Assembly (NCBI GenBank): GCA_949825065.1
Contig: OX463859.1
Coordinates: 8,036,217-8,100,216, forward strand
Direction: 5' to 3'
DNA: 64,000 nucleotides
Origin: Odontocerum albicorne
Lineage: Eukaryota; Arthropoda; Insecta; Trichoptera; Odontoceridae
Positions 53,501 to 58,790 of this stretch are shown here, in pieces; positions within the stretch are counted from its first letter, which is position 1, and each line of letters begins with the position of its first letter. Under the pieces are notes generated by a model that saw nothing but the letters and a program-made list of their open reading frames with translations, had not been told where the DNA came from and did no database searches. Position numbers and translations under genes: made by a program.

Positions 53501-55580
53501 ACCATAGATACCTGAGGATTTTTTTTGTATTTGTTCTATATTGTTTTTATATTTGAGCTGATGAGGAGCCCAAACCATAGATGCATATTCTAATTTGGTT
53601 CTAATTAGATAATTATATAAGTTTCGGAGGATATCGGTGCTCTTAAATTCTCTTAATATTCTCATTATAAAACCGAGTAGTTTGTAACAGTCCGATATCA
53701 AACGTGAGACATGGTTAACGAACGTGAGTCCGACATTGAAGGTTACGCCCAAATCCTTGAATTCAGACTCTGTTTAGTGCCACTCCCTGTATAGTATACT
53801 GATGGTGGATTGGTGAAAACGATCGACTATAAGAGTTATATTATATAATATAGAATATCAACATATGCTGATGTATTGTTATATTATATAATATAGAATA
53901 TCAACATAGGCTGTGATTTATTGTTATTATATATTATATAATATAGAATATCAACATAGGCTGATGTATTAAGTAGGATGCAGAAGAATACTCTTAGATG
54001 GTTTTGGCATGTAATAATAATAATAAAGACAAATTACATAGCACAGTTTAGAGAGAAAACTCTCCTCAAGAACCCTCCAGCTTGGGATTCCAATCCACTA
54101 AGATTAAAGTAAGGATAGGAAGGTAGTGGTTGCAGCCATTAAATTTTGTACTTCCATGCTTCTAGATATGTTAAAAAAAAACTATTTGTTAAGAAAACTG
54201 CAGAAAACTTACCATGGGAAGACGAACTACCAAGAAACATTTTGTAGATTTTCTGATACATTAAAGTATAGTAACACATGTAACTTTAGGTATAGTGTAA
54301 TGTTAAGTGTTCATATACAGTCATAAATTTTAGTAAGACCCACCAAAAATTGTTGCCTTCAATTGATTCCAAAAGCTGCACACGCCACCCATATCTGTAA
54401 CACTAACAGGCAGACCATTCCACACCACAGGACCAACAACGGCAAAAACTCTGCCAAGAAAATGTAATAAGTCAGAGAAATGTACGTATGTATTGTTTGT
54501 AACAGTATCTATACCCCCTGCCTGCCTGCTATTATTTTGCTGTAATAATTCATAATTTACGAAAAAAGTAGCAATTACCGTATTAATAGTGAGATGATCT
54601 CGTGAGATTCATTATTCATTTATTATAGAGACCAATGTTTGCCTCCGGGAATCGGTCAAATTCTGCATTCATATCTGATGGCTACCCACCCCAGCCTCTC
54701 AGCCCAGGGGAACATCTCTGCAGTGATGGCCATGGAAGAGGAACTGCTCAGCTTGGCGCAGAGGAAGGGTTTTGCTGGTATTTATGCCACCAACACTAGT
54801 CCCTTGACTCAGGTATCTACACAAATCAATCTTATGGAATCAAAATGTTTTTCAACGGACCAAACAATAAAAAAAATTTAATAGAATTTGACATATACAA
54901 ATGTTTTGATAAAAATATTTTTTTCAATGCCCTCAGGCTAGAAAGATATCTCTTTCTAGTTGGTGATAAGTAACAGCCTCTACTTGACCTGTAGATTCTA
55001 GAGGATGGAAATATTGGTGCGTCTTGCAGTCCATGAAATGCAAAGTATTCAGCGCCATCACCACATCTCTAAAACATCCAGCATAACTCTTTTAGAGTTT
55101 TTCTTGCAATTAAACCGATTTTTCGTACAATTTGACGTTCAGAAGAATCTATGATTTTTTTCATATCTTTATAAGTATGGTGTTTGCACGTTAGATTCCA
55201 ACGGGAATCGAACCCACAACCTCCGGATTGAAATACTTTGATTTATACTAATTGTAATATATCAATTGAATATTGTGTATAAAGATTCAATAGTGCTATC
55301 AATGAAGTGTTTTACTATTTGAGTGCGAATACTCTTTGTAACCTGTATTAGAATTCAATCCATTATTAACTGTCCCACAGTAAATTACTATCCAGTAATA
55401 AAGTATGTATTGTTTACAAGCAATAAAACATTTCTGTTTCAGCAACTGTGCACAATCCTGGAATACGAGGTCTTGTGTGACTATCAAGCCAACCAATATG
55501 TCACACCAAATGGGGAAATCCTCTTTGCTAATGCTCCAGACTCCTTGAGAGTTATTCTAGCCTGGAAGCCAATCAAGTAA
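23411..55580 (+). CDS. ebony: ebony: beta-alanyl amine synthase (NRPS-like), 15 coding exons
   Basis: The encoded enzyme activates beta-alanine with ATP, loads it on its own carrier domain and joins it to amines: dopamine to NBAD in the cuticle, histamine to carcinine in glia (known for insect Ebony, cytosolic). Coding exons: 23411-23543, 24488-24632, 31200-31333, 33620-33787, 34748-34974, 38361-38634, 39137-39304, 43582-43740, 46093-46235, 47054-47144, 49221-49424, 51228-51372, 52736-53002, 54629-54812, 55443-55580. All junctions are GT-AG, and the phases join into one 859-residue frame, close to Drosophila Ebony in length. Motifs: [10 protein letters not shown] (about 184-194), Asp232 in LTFVDS (amino-group pocket), NFYGSTE (330-336), YHTGD (422-426), [11 protein letters not shown] (439-449), NGKIDR (catalytic Lys531), GGNS with the phosphopantetheine Ser598, then an AANAT-like condensing domain (about 640-859). 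The start MGSIPELS matches the usual Ebony N-terminus. I see no stop or frameshift; it looks functional. Confidence 0.96.
24488..24632 (+). CDS. ebony: ebony coding exon 2
   Basis: Start of the adenylation domain: [14 protein letters not shown] and [13 protein letters not shown]. Phase 1 in, phase 2 out. The intron after it is the longest (6567 bp). Confidence 0.95.
24807..25001. mobile_element. hAT-type MITE
   Basis: Ends CAGTGTTTCCCAACGT and ACGTTGGGAAACACTG are exact inverted repeats of the hAT kind. The 8-bp flanks GTCTAAAC and ATCTAAAT match at six positions, as expected for an old 8-bp duplication. It carries runs of G inside, no ORF, and lies in ebony intron 2. Confidence 0.85.
25112..25250. 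repeat. Dispersed repeat D, copy 1
   Basis: Shares TTGATAGCAACATAGTA, 'AATACATTTAAG' and 'GAAGCTATCAAA' with 30075-30205 and 35527-35655. It has no coding content. It may be the tail of an unrecognised SINE or LINE. Confidence 0.6.
25738..25941. mobile_element. piggyBac-like MITE-P, copy 2
   Basis: Flanked by TTAA at 25734-25737 and 25942-25945. Ends CCCTTTTAATC and ATTAAAAGGG. Internally deleted compared with the other two copies. Confidence 0.8.
25950..26640. other. Intron 2 stretch with a SINE-2 tail
   Basis: 25957-26050 carries the SINE-2 tail words GGTTGGTTGGAAGAGATT. The rest shows no supported feature. Confidence 0.45.
26650..27375 (+). pseudogene. LINE-C reverse-transcriptase C-terminal region, copy 2
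   Basis: Across two + frames: '[17 protein letters not shown]', 'FTYLGVEIS', '[17 protein letters not shown]', '[18 protein letters not shown]', '[17 protein letters not shown]', '[16 protein letters not shown]' and 'LPGRPSKR'. Same family as 9541-9975. Frameshifts and stops break it. It lies in ebony intron 2. Confidence 0.8.
27987..28115. mobile_element. Hairpin MITE-A, copy 4, with perfect 38-bp arms
   Basis: 27987-28024 and 28033-28070 are exact reverse complements (GTAATTTATTTTTATCAAAC...) around a short A-run. The outer tail CCACAACGTTAATGCCTTAA follows on the right only. Confidence 0.9.
28240..28610 (+). pseudogene. LINE-D post-RT fragment
   Basis: '[17 protein letters not shown]', '[20 protein letters not shown]' and, after stops, '[12 protein letters not shown]' match the C-terminal region seen in reverse at 32617-32925. 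Dead. It lies in ebony intron 2. Confidence 0.65.
28889..29462. mobile_element. MITE-C, copy 1
   Basis: The ends TACTTCAGAAAGTCTAGGAT and its complement near 29445-29462 are inverted repeats. The body is shared with 51876-52446 (TTTAAATAGGCCAAGATCCA). No ORF. A shorter relative lies at 31637-31735. Confidence 0.8.
29925..30065 (-). mobile_element. RTE LINE 3' end
   Basis: Reverse-orientation terminus: ACCATTACGCCAATTCCCTG followed by GGTAGGCAGACAGGAC. The same terminus is seen at 33845, 41690 and, in + orientation, at 24205, 39035, 46900 and 59085. Confidence 0.65.
30075..30205. repeat. Dispersed repeat D, copy 2
   Basis: Matches 25112-25250 and 35527-35655 over the TTGATAGCAACATAGTATGT block and the GAGAAGCTATCAAA end. 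Confidence 0.6.
30340..30995 (-). pseudogene. LINE 5' endonuclease fragment
   Basis: The minus frame at 30910-30800 reads '[11 protein letters not shown]' followed by 'VIEKEM', the start of an AP-type endonuclease domain ('TWNVR' is typical). Downstream minus frames (30640-30540) read '[10 protein letters not shown]' and Lys/Arg-rich words as in ORF parts of such LINEs. Broken throughout. It lies in ebony intron 2, just before exon 3. Confidence 0.5.
31200..31333 (+). CDS. ebony: ebony coding exon 3
   Basis: Encodes the A2 motif region [18 protein letters not shown] and [18 protein letters not shown]. The acceptor is CCTTTGCAG. Phase 2 in, 1 out. Confidence 0.95.
31637..31735. mobile_element. 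MITE-C fragment
   Basis: TAGTTCGGAAATTCTAGGAT and TGTGACAGCTCACAAATTTG match the end of MITE-C at 52400-52446 in reverse. Confidence 0.65.
32030..32450 (-). pseudogene. Tc1/mariner-type transposase C-terminal remnant
   Basis: The minus frame reads '[13 protein letters not shown]', '[13 protein letters not shown]' (with the second catalytic Asp), 'GSIEYFM', '[10 protein letters not shown]' and '[10 protein letters not shown]', broken by stops. A smaller piece of a similar element is at 61475-61640. Confidence 0.65.
32595..33010 (-). pseudogene. LINE-D post-RT region
   Basis: Minus frame 32925-32617: '[18 protein letters not shown]', '[20 protein letters not shown]', '[16 protein letters not shown]' and '[18 protein letters not shown]'. 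This is the usual C-terminal end of an RTE/CR1-like RT ORF. Upstream RT is absent. It lies in ebony intron 3. Confidence 0.75.
33620..33787 (+). CDS. ebony: ebony coding exon 4 (ATP-binding A3 motif)
   Basis: 56 codons ending [15 protein letters not shown], the phosphate-binding loop. It has the same length and phases as the orphan exon at 5201-5368. Confidence 0.96.
33845..33965 (-). mobile_element. RTE LINE 3' end
   Basis: CATGCCATTGCCCTGTCGGA and AGCACTAGACTTTCCTATTA match the reverse RTE terminus. It lies just after ebony exon 4. Confidence 0.6.
33993..34362 (-). mobile_element. SINE-1 copy, nearly complete
   Basis: Tail GGGCCTCGTAGTCGAGAATC, body, and tRNA-like head (complement of TGGCTGCGCAGTAACGCACTGG-like A-box at 34334-34360 and of the B-box at 34305-34320). 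MITE-B begins directly at its head. Confidence 0.8.
34365..34546. mobile_element. MITE-B, copy 2
   Basis: TA at 34363-34364 and 34547-34548. The right end CTTACCGCCGGGTACTG matches the left end of copy 1 in complement. The left arm is rearranged: TATCAGGCTTAAGAAAGA occurs twice. Confidence 0.7.
34663..34744. repeat. Direct duplication ahead of the exon 5 acceptor
   Basis: TTCATAATAATTACTTCAAT + GTCTAAAAATCTTATTGATTA occurs twice in a row. The second copy runs into ATTTAG, the acceptor of ebony exon 5, so the branch-point area is duplicated. Confidence 0.9.
34748..34974 (+). CDS. ebony: ebony coding exon 5
   Basis: Encodes [10 protein letters not shown], then [17 protein letters not shown] with the pocket Asp232, and [14 protein letters not shown]. 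An 41-bp or so direct duplication lies right before its acceptor. Phase 1 in, 0 out. Confidence 0.95.
35020..35338 (-). mobile_element. SINE-1 copy, head lost
   Basis: Tail GGTCCTCATAGTCGAGGATC, the body with TGGATCCGATGGCACATGCC, and the 'GATATGACCGAAGTCATAGA' block. It breaks into RTE sequence near 35338. Confidence 0.75.
35338..35525 (+). mobile_element. RTE LINE 3' fragment
   Basis: 'GAAGAGGTAGACTGAGGAAA', 'ATTTTGAAAGAAGGTAAAGT' and the terminal 'GCTACCCCGCAAGGGGCATG' match other RTE 3' ends such as 58780-59110. Confidence 0.65.
35527..35655. repeat. Dispersed repeat D, copy 3
   Basis: Block TTTATTGATGGCAACATAGT to GCAGCTATCAAA, shared with 25112-25250 and 30075-30205. Confidence 0.6.
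35649..35882. mobile_element. MITE-F with perfect 30-bp TIRs
   Basis: 35649-35678 (GTCGTTCACAAGCCAAGTGA...) and 35853-35882 are exact reverse complements. The 234-bp element has no ORF of note. ATATG occurs on both sides and may be the target duplication. Confidence 0.85.
35895..35985 (-). mobile_element. tRNA-like SINE head
   Basis: The complement holds TGGCCAAGTGGTAGCACACT (A-box-like) and CGCTGGTTTGGACCCC (B-box-like). It is too degenerate for a tRNA gene. Confidence 0.55.
36000..37320. other. AT-rich part of ebony intron 5
   Basis: I see no supported gene or known repeat in this stretch. Confidence 0.5.
37330..37640 (+). pseudogene. LINE C-terminal fragment
   Basis: 'RYGHIRW'-type words: '[20 protein letters not shown]', '[16 protein letters not shown]' and, after a stop, 'RRADPDSLL'. 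This is the common end of RT ORFs, with a broken frame. Confidence 0.6.
37680..37935. repeat. Dispersed repeat E, copy 1
   Basis: Contains GCCCTGAAGATGAAAACTGC, TTTTGAAACGTC and the end AACCTTATCCAACTGATATG. Related copies are at 51410-51600 and, in part, 59945-60000. Confidence 0.65.
38361..38634 (+). CDS. ebony: ebony coding exon 6
   Basis: Encodes [27 protein letters not shown] and the A5 motif [14 protein letters not shown], which contacts adenine. This is the largest exon (274 nt). Phase 0 in, 1 out. Confidence 0.96.
38690..39070 (+). mobile_element. LINE-E 3' end with RTE-like tail
   Basis: The block CTCAACTGTCCCACGATTCT to AAGCAGACCCTCTTTGTGTA matches, in complement, 53080-53360 and 56020-56300. 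A GGCGTGATGGTATGTATGTT tail from RTE follows at 39050. It lies in the 502-bp intron 6 and fills most of it. Confidence 0.75.
39137..39304 (+). CDS. ebony: ebony coding exon 7
   Basis: Encodes [20 protein letters not shown], the A6 region, and [10 protein letters not shown]. The next intron carries the intact mariner. Confidence 0.95.
39305..40650. other. Left part of ebony intron 7
   Basis: No exon is supported. A 42-bp unit (ATATTGCATATTTACACAGA...) is duplicated at 40437-40520. 40190-40262 contains GC-richer words of unknown origin. Confidence 0.45.
40655..40968. mobile_element. piggyBac-like MITE-P, copy 3
   Basis: TTAA at 40651-40654 and 40969-40972. Ends CCCTTTTAATTCC and GGGATTAAAAGAG. 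The centre contains CACGGGGCCGATTATCGCCC. Confidence 0.85.
41030..41685 (+). pseudogene. LINE RT C-terminal fragment
   Basis: Broken + frames read '[10 protein letters not shown]', '[13 protein letters not shown]' and later Lys/Arg-rich words, the order of a post-RT region (YLGS..., LYGSETWT...). Many stops. Confidence 0.6.
41690..42085 (-). mobile_element. RTE LINE 3' part
   Basis: It begins with the terminus CATCATGCCATTCCCTGCCG and continues to the RT C-terminal words TTGTCACCCCATGTATTCTT in reverse. It ends about 95 bp before the mariner. Confidence 0.7.
42181..43460 (+). mobile_element. Full-length, apparently intact mariner in ebony intron 7
   Basis: The left end GGTCCTTACATATGAAATTG at 42181 and the right end at 43460 are perfect inverted repeats for 28 bp. 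TA flanks both sides (42179-42180 and 43461-43462). Length 1280 bp, normal for mariner. The transposase inside is uninterrupted and in the same direction as ebony. Confidence 0.97.
42367..43386 (+). CDS. mariner transposase, uninterrupted, 339 aa
   Basis: This DD34D transposase would cut out and reinsert the element at TA sites. I start it at the ATG of [17 protein letters not shown]; the upstream in-frame codon at 42346 is TTG. N-terminal helix-turn-helix region: '[16 protein letters not shown]' and '[14 protein letters not shown]'. A second HTH follows ('[20 protein letters not shown]'). The linker-type motif '[10 protein letters not shown]' precedes the catalytic triad: Asp in 'ITCDEKWI', Asp in '[11 protein letters not shown]', and Asp in '[13 protein letters not shown]' with 34 residues between the last two. 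The end, '[14 protein letters not shown]', is normal. I see no missing key residue. The first motif has TCDEKW where TGDEKW is commoner, and whether this matters is unknown. Length matches active mariners (about 340-350). Confidence 0.95.
   Translation: MENLKYRVIYEYEFHRGTSAAETARRINYVYGDGAAKENTVRFWFQRFRSGNFDLQNKPRGRPETKVDNEELKAIVEADPSQTTSELAAGCGVSDKTVLIHLKQIGKVKKLERWVPHELSEANQQMRVDCCVALLNRHNNEGILNRIITCDEKWILYDNRKRSSQWLNPAEPAKPCPKRKLTPKKLLVSVWWTSAGVVHYSFLKSGQTITADVYCQQLQTMMEKLAAKQPRLVNRSRPLLLHDNARPHTAQQTATKLEELQLECLRHPPYSPDLAPTDYYFFRNLDNFLQGKKFNSDGAVQTDFKDFIDSRPNGFFSKGIDELPMRWQKCIDSNGTYFD
43582..43740 (+). CDS. ebony: ebony coding exon 8
   Basis: Encodes the A7 and A8 motifs: [10 protein letters not shown] with the ribose-binding Asp426, and [20 protein letters not shown], the hinge of the mobile C-terminal subdomain. 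Phase 1 in, 1 out. Confidence 0.96.
44742..45694 (-). mobile_element. mariner element 3, internally deleted, nested in Tigger
   Basis: The ends CGAGGCATATCCAGAAACTA (44742) and, in complement, CGAGGCGTATCCAGAAAATA (45694) lie within TA duplications (44740-44741 and 45695-45696). At 953 bp it is about 350 bp shorter than a full mariner. Confidence 0.9.
44830..45640 (-). pseudogene. mariner transposase lacking the N-terminal DNA-binding part
   Basis: On the minus strand, 45563-44988 encodes '[16 protein letters not shown]', '[13 protein letters not shown]', '[14 protein letters not shown]', '[13 protein letters not shown]' and '[13 protein letters not shown]' with DD34D spacing. A stop follows 'LHMGG', after which the frame continues to 'NGDYVEK'. 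The helix-turn-helix region is deleted. Confidence 0.9.
45892..46068. mobile_element. Hairpin MITE-A, copy 5, next to ebony exon 9
   Basis: TAAGGCATTAACACTGTGGA, GGTATAACCCTACC, a short centre, and the complementary arm ending AACAGTGTTGGACTAAAC. It ends about 25 bp before the exon 9 acceptor. Confidence 0.85.
46093..46235 (+). CDS. ebony: ebony coding exon 9
   Basis: Encodes [12 protein letters not shown] and [13 protein letters not shown] (A9 region). A hairpin MITE-A copy ends about 25 bp before this exon. Confidence 0.93.
46240..47050. other. ebony intron 9, little recognised
   Basis: An RTE-like terminus (AAAAATGGCGTATTGATATG) is near 46950. The rest shows no supported feature. Confidence 0.45.
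47054..47144 (+). CDS. ebony: ebony coding exon 10 (catalytic lysine)
   Basis: Encodes [18 protein letters not shown], the A10 motif with Lys531. The smallest exon (91 nt). Phase 0 in, 1 out. Confidence 0.94.
47305..47400. mobile_element. hAT-type MITE fragment
   Basis: CAGAGTCTCCCAAACTTTTT with GGCTCACTACTCCC is typical of a hAT end. I find no matching right end. Confidence 0.45.
47505..47775. repeat. 44-bp minisatellite, 6 copies
   Basis: The unit ACAGTACACAACATAACATG + CACAGATTCCTGCTGTTGTATTGT (44 bp) starts at 47511 and repeats to 47731. Because 44 is not a multiple of three, a minus-strand ORF cycles through all frames, and all three frames are open. I see no sign that it is coding. 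Confidence 0.95.
48322..48840 (+). pseudogene. LINE-F post-RT domain, one open frame
   Basis: Frame to 48813: '[20 protein letters not shown]', '[20 protein letters not shown]', '[16 protein letters not shown]', '[14 protein letters not shown]' and '[18 protein letters not shown]'. It is open for over 150 codons, so it is a fairly young 5'-truncated copy, without the RT core. It lies in ebony intron 10. Confidence 0.85.
49221..49424 (+). CDS. ebony: ebony coding exon 11 (carrier domain)
   Basis: Encodes the peptidyl-carrier domain with [20 protein letters not shown]. Ser598 in GGNS should carry the 4'-phosphopantetheine arm. Confidence 0.96.
49430..50185. other. ebony intron 11, left part
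   Basis: A SINE-2 tail (GGTTGGTTGGAAGAGATTTC) is at 49837. Otherwise nothing is supported. Confidence 0.45.
50190..50572 (+). mobile_element. SINE-1, complete tRNA-derived copy
   Basis: This is the reference copy. A-box-like TGGCAGCGTCGTAACGCACT at 50193 and B-box-like GATTCAAACCCC at 50235 form the tRNA-like head. A body with GGTGTGCCATTGGATCC and the tail CGTCGGAATGACGAAGGGAT + CCACGACTATGAGACC follow. It explains the copies at 5458, 6893, 12041, 33993 and 35020. Confidence 0.85.
51228..51372 (+). CDS. ebony: ebony coding exon 12
   Basis: Encodes the end of the carrier domain, [16 protein letters not shown], and the linker to the C-terminal domain. Phase 1 in, 2 out. Confidence 0.92.
51410..51600. 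repeat. Dispersed repeat E, copy 2
   Basis: TATCAGTTGGATAAAGTTTT, GCCTGAAGATGAAAACTGTA and TTTTTGAATCGTC match 37680-37935 in part in inverted order. Confidence 0.6.
51876..52446. mobile_element. MITE-C, copy 2
   Basis: Ends TATAGTTCAGAAAATCTA and TAGATTTTCTGAACTATA are inverted repeats. The body is shared with 28889-29462. It fills a large part of ebony intron 12. Confidence 0.85.
52736..53002 (+). CDS. ebony: ebony coding exon 13
   Basis: First half of the amine-condensing domain: [33 protein letters not shown] and FDARDEPES. In Drosophila Ebony this domain has an arylalkylamine N-acetyltransferase-like fold. Confidence 0.95.
53050..53800 (-). pseudogene. LINE-E RT C-terminal region and 3' end
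   Basis: Minus frame 53752-53515: '[18 protein letters not shown]', '[13 protein letters not shown]', '[20 protein letters not shown]' and 'IEQIQKK', followed in another frame by the end down to 53080. It is the longest of three copies of this LINE (others at 38690 and 56000). It starts about 50 bp after ebony exon 13. Confidence 0.8.
53840..53965. repeat. AT-rich direct repeat, 3 copies
   Basis: TATTATATAATATAGAATAT + CAACATA is repeated three times with 43-58-bp spacing. Confidence 0.8.
54330..54490 (-). pseudogene. LINE C-terminal end fragment
   Basis: The minus frame reads '[20 protein letters not shown]' and '[11 protein letters not shown]', the usual end of a CR1/Jockey-like RT ORF ('GP.LWN.LP'). 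Confidence 0.6.
54629..54812 (+). CDS. ebony: ebony coding exon 14
   Basis: Encodes [16 protein letters not shown], the MAMEEELL stretch and [15 protein letters not shown], strongly conserved in Ebony. Confidence 0.95.
55443..55580 (+). CDS. ebony: ebony last coding exon 15
   Basis: Encodes [20 protein letters not shown] to [10 protein letters not shown] and stops at TAA 55578-55580. Confidence 0.95.
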   Translation, partial: QLCTILEYEVLCDYQANQYVTPNGEILFANAPDSLRVILAWKPIK

Positions 55581-55597
55581 ACTATACAAGATACAAG

Positions 55598-55603
55598 AAT
55601 AAA
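55598..55603 (+). terminator. Candidate ebony poly(A) signal AATAAA
   Basis: AATAAA lies 18 bp after the stop codon. That would make a very short 3' UTR; another AATAAA near 55803 is an alternative. The word AATAAACAGTGTT around the first signal is also found in the hairpin MITE-A arm. Confidence 0.4.
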
Positions 55604-55691
55604 CAGTGTTATTAAATAGCAGGGGTAGCACACTTTATCCTAAAGTAATGGTATTTTTTGCTTGTGCTTGAATGATGTGTGGATGAAAAAG

Positions 55692-55815
55692 TAGCCACCA
55701 CTAAGGAATTTCCATTTGACAATAAGTTTGTGTAGCCATCACTAAGGAATTTCCATTTGACAATAAGTTTGTGTAGCCATCACTAAGGAATTTCCATTTG
55801 ACAATAAATTTGTCT
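55692..55815. repeat. 41-bp direct repeat, 3 copies
   Basis: TAGCCATCACTAAGGAATTT + CCATTTGACAATAAGTTTGTG repeats three times. It derives from the SINE-2 tail. Confidence 0.9.
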
Positions 55816-55999
55816 AATTTTACTGTATGCAACGGAAGTGTTCAATATACTAATACATACAAACATACATTCTTGTCAGGATACAAAGCAAGACTATTCT
55901 ATTGCGACACACATATTTCGCCTCTTCTACATCCATACACCTCCTCATAAAATGCCTACGATTTCTGACTTCTTACATTTCCTTCTTTCAAATTATCAT

Positions 56000-56545
56000 T
56001 CAATTTTTTTTTATCCACTTTGCACGGATTTCTCCTGTTACACAAAGAGGATCTGCTTCTAGTGTTAGCTTATTCGATAGGAAGAATATCAGCCAAGATT
56101 CATCTCATACTGCTAGGCGATGCCGAGATTATATCCACAGTGTCATTCAGTTGGTTCAATATCTCTATACCATGCGTGACTGAGTGTTTAGCTATGATAT
56201 TCGTTCTATAAGTTGGTATGTAGAATAGAGGGTGATTCCTTTCACGGCTATATTTATTAGGTGCATATAAACTTAGTCCTTCTAGAATCGCGGAACAGTT
56301 AAAGCAACCTTGAAAAACCTTAAGTAGGAATATCGCAATGGATTCTTGCCTTCTTGTTTCTAGGCTTCTATAGTTACACACCGTGAGAAGTTCGACATGG
56401 TGAGCATATTTTGGATAATCGCCCTTTTTCTGTACCATAGATATCTGAGGATTTTTTTGTATTTGTTCTATCTATATTGTTTTTATATTTGAGTTGATGA
56501 GAAGCCCAAACTTAGATGCATATTCTAATTTGGTTCTTATTAGAT
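56000..56545 (-). mobile_element. LINE-E 3' end, copy 3
   Basis: CACTTTGCACGGATTTCTCC to ATATTCTAATTTGGTTCTTA matches 53060-53610 closely in the same orientation. Shorter than the intron 13 copy. Confidence 0.8.
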
Positions 56546-56729
56546 AAATCAGACATGGAAATGACAGCAAAAACTACTTGAAATTCGAAACAACGAAATA
56601 ATGTTTTCTACAATAATACTGACAGAACTTTGATACCCCTTGAACTCAATAATTACTGTTTGTAGTGTACTTTATAGTTGAGCACATTCGTTAGTCATTT
56701 TGTTATATGTATAAAATATATTTAAAATG

Positions 56730-57075
56730 TGAATAGTTTAAAATGAATATTTTGATTTATGATGTTTGCAAAAAATATATTGTGCACTGAAATGCTGAAA
56801 TGATTTATGATGTATAGATGGAATTGCTGTAAATATGCACTGAAAAGTACACTGAAATGCTTAAATGTTTTATGTTGCATACAAAGAGCATATTGTACGT
56901 GGAAATGTTGAAAATATATACTGAAATGATTTATGACGTTTACAAAAAACACTTTGTGCATGGAACTGTTGAAAATATGCATTGAAAAGTACATTGAAAT
57001 GATTTATGATATGAATTATGAAATACTGAAAATATGCACTGAAATTATTTATGATATATCCCAAAAACATATTGT
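56730..57075. repeat. Degenerate tandem repeat
   Basis: The words GAAATGATTTATGA, AAAATATGCACTGAAA and ACATATTGT recur at irregular spacing, suggesting an old array of roughly 60-bp units. Confidence 0.6.
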
Positions 57076-57123
57076 ATGTATGCATATACACTTTGTGTAA
57101 GGGATGCAGATTTTGTGTTTCAG

Positions 57124-57306
57124 AAGACCTTGGTAAATCCTCAGGATAAGGCATTGGTAAATCCTCAGGATAAGGCATTGGTAAATCCTCAGGATAAGGG
57201 ATTGGTAAATCCTCAGGATAAGGGATTGGTAAATCCTCAGGATAAGGGATTGGTAAATCCTCAGGATGACTTGTCAACTATAACAATTGACAAGGACCTA
57301 TTGTAA
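57124..57306 (+). repeat. 24-bp repeat in an exon-like open segment
   Basis: After TTGTGTTTCAG (to 57123) the open frame reads K-T, then six 8-residue units LVNPQDKA/G, then DDLSTITIDKDLL and TAA at 57304-57306. The unit TTGGTAAATCCTCAGGATAA + GGCA is 24 bp. It could be a small terminal exon with an AATAAA at about 57411, or a chance array kept open by its period. I know no matching protein. Confidence 0.35.
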
Positions 57307-57309
57307 TTT

Positions 57310-57700
57310 ATTTATTAAGTATATGATAAATTTGAGAGATTAGAGAAAAAATGTTGAGTGAATGTGTGAGCGAATCAAAAATACATATTAACTTAATTTA
57401 AGGATATGAGAATAAATATTATAAAAATGTGTTTTATTTTGTTTCCTTTTCCTTCAATTTATATTGTGTAATTGCCATCTAACTGTTAGCATTCAGATCC
57501 AGATTTGATTCCTGGCAGTTTCACTACTGAACTAGTTTTATTTTTAGGCCTTTTTAAATCTATTATTATTATTTGCTTATTGACAAAACTGGGATGAGAT
57601 ATTTTGGTGTCTGTGGCACCAAAATTTAAAAATGCACAGCTACAATAAGCTGAAGAAAGGAGTTTGAAAATAGTTTGGATATGTGAAGAGAATTTTATTT
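57310..57700. other. Intergenic stretch, nothing recognised
   Basis: AT-rich, without a supported feature. Confidence 0.5.
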
Positions 57701-57704
57701 TTTT

Positions 57705-58790
57705 TATTTATTTATTATTACACATGACAAGAAATATACACAATTTGAGAAAAACAACAGATAATTTGATTTGGACATACAATTTTAATGAATCTGGGTT
57801 TGTTGCCTTTCATTTGTCGTATCCCCAGTAAACTAGGCTTTTGCCTGTATTTCACTGAGGATATTTAGCATGAAAAAAATAAATCGATACTTCTTTCCGA
57901 TTTTTGATTACACAGAAACCAAACCCCGCTGCACGCTCTCATCAACCTGACAGTGACACTCAACTACAACTGGAAACATCTTGCGAAATTCAACTCCTCA
58001 CACATCATCACTCCAGAAAGACCAAAAATATTCATCCCACACTATACCGCACACAATCACAAATCTCACATAAATCCCTTCCACTCGTCATTCATCCTGA
58101 AAGCCCAAGTACTCAAAATCCTGTCGCAATAACAACCACGCTCCGATCGACTGTCTAAATGGTTTTCCTACCTTTACCTTTATTGAAGTCGGCACGCCAT
58201 TGTATGTAATGGGAGCCAAATAAGCATATTGCCTTTGGGCAAAAGAGGTTTTAACTCTAGGGATGGTGAACATTTTATTAGTTGCCATGCGTGTCATGTG
58301 TGTCTGCTGAGTCTGCATCTTCCCTTCCTCTCGATGGTAGTGCCAGAGAATGGATTTGAGATGTAAATTGGCTTTGTTCAGGACCTGATACTCTCTGAAA
58401 AGCTCCGCCGTGGGATACCGAGCAGGAAGTTTATTAATTATTTTCACAATCAATTTTTGGGAAACCTGCAATATGTGTTTTTTGGTTAAGGTGCTTCCCC
58501 CCCAAACTGATATACCGTAAGAAAGTGCTGACTGACATAAAGCGAAGTATATACTTTTAAGGATATTTTCACTGAGCACATTTCGAATCATACGGAATAT
58601 GTATCCTAGTTTTCTGATTTTTGCGCTCAAAGTGTTAATATGGACCTCCCAACGAAGGAACTGATCAACATAAACTCCAAGGTACTTTATACTATCAACC
58701 CTTTCCAAGGAAACACAACTACAGTCAGAATGAATGGTTAAAGAATAACTAAGTAGTGCAAGGTGTGTGTTTAATAGGTAGACTGAGGAA
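57705..58790 (-). pseudogene. LINE-B RT C-terminal ORF and 3' UTR
   Basis: The minus frame from about 58745 to 58088 is open: 'DSIKYLGVYVDQFLRWEVHI', 'LSYGISVWGGSTLTKKHI', 'KLPARYPTAELFREYQVLNK', then 'TRMATNKMFTIPRVKTS' to 'EYLGFQDE' and stop. The 3' UTR runs to 57705. It is the fullest LINE-B copy in the window but lacks endonuclease and RT core. Confidence 0.85.
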
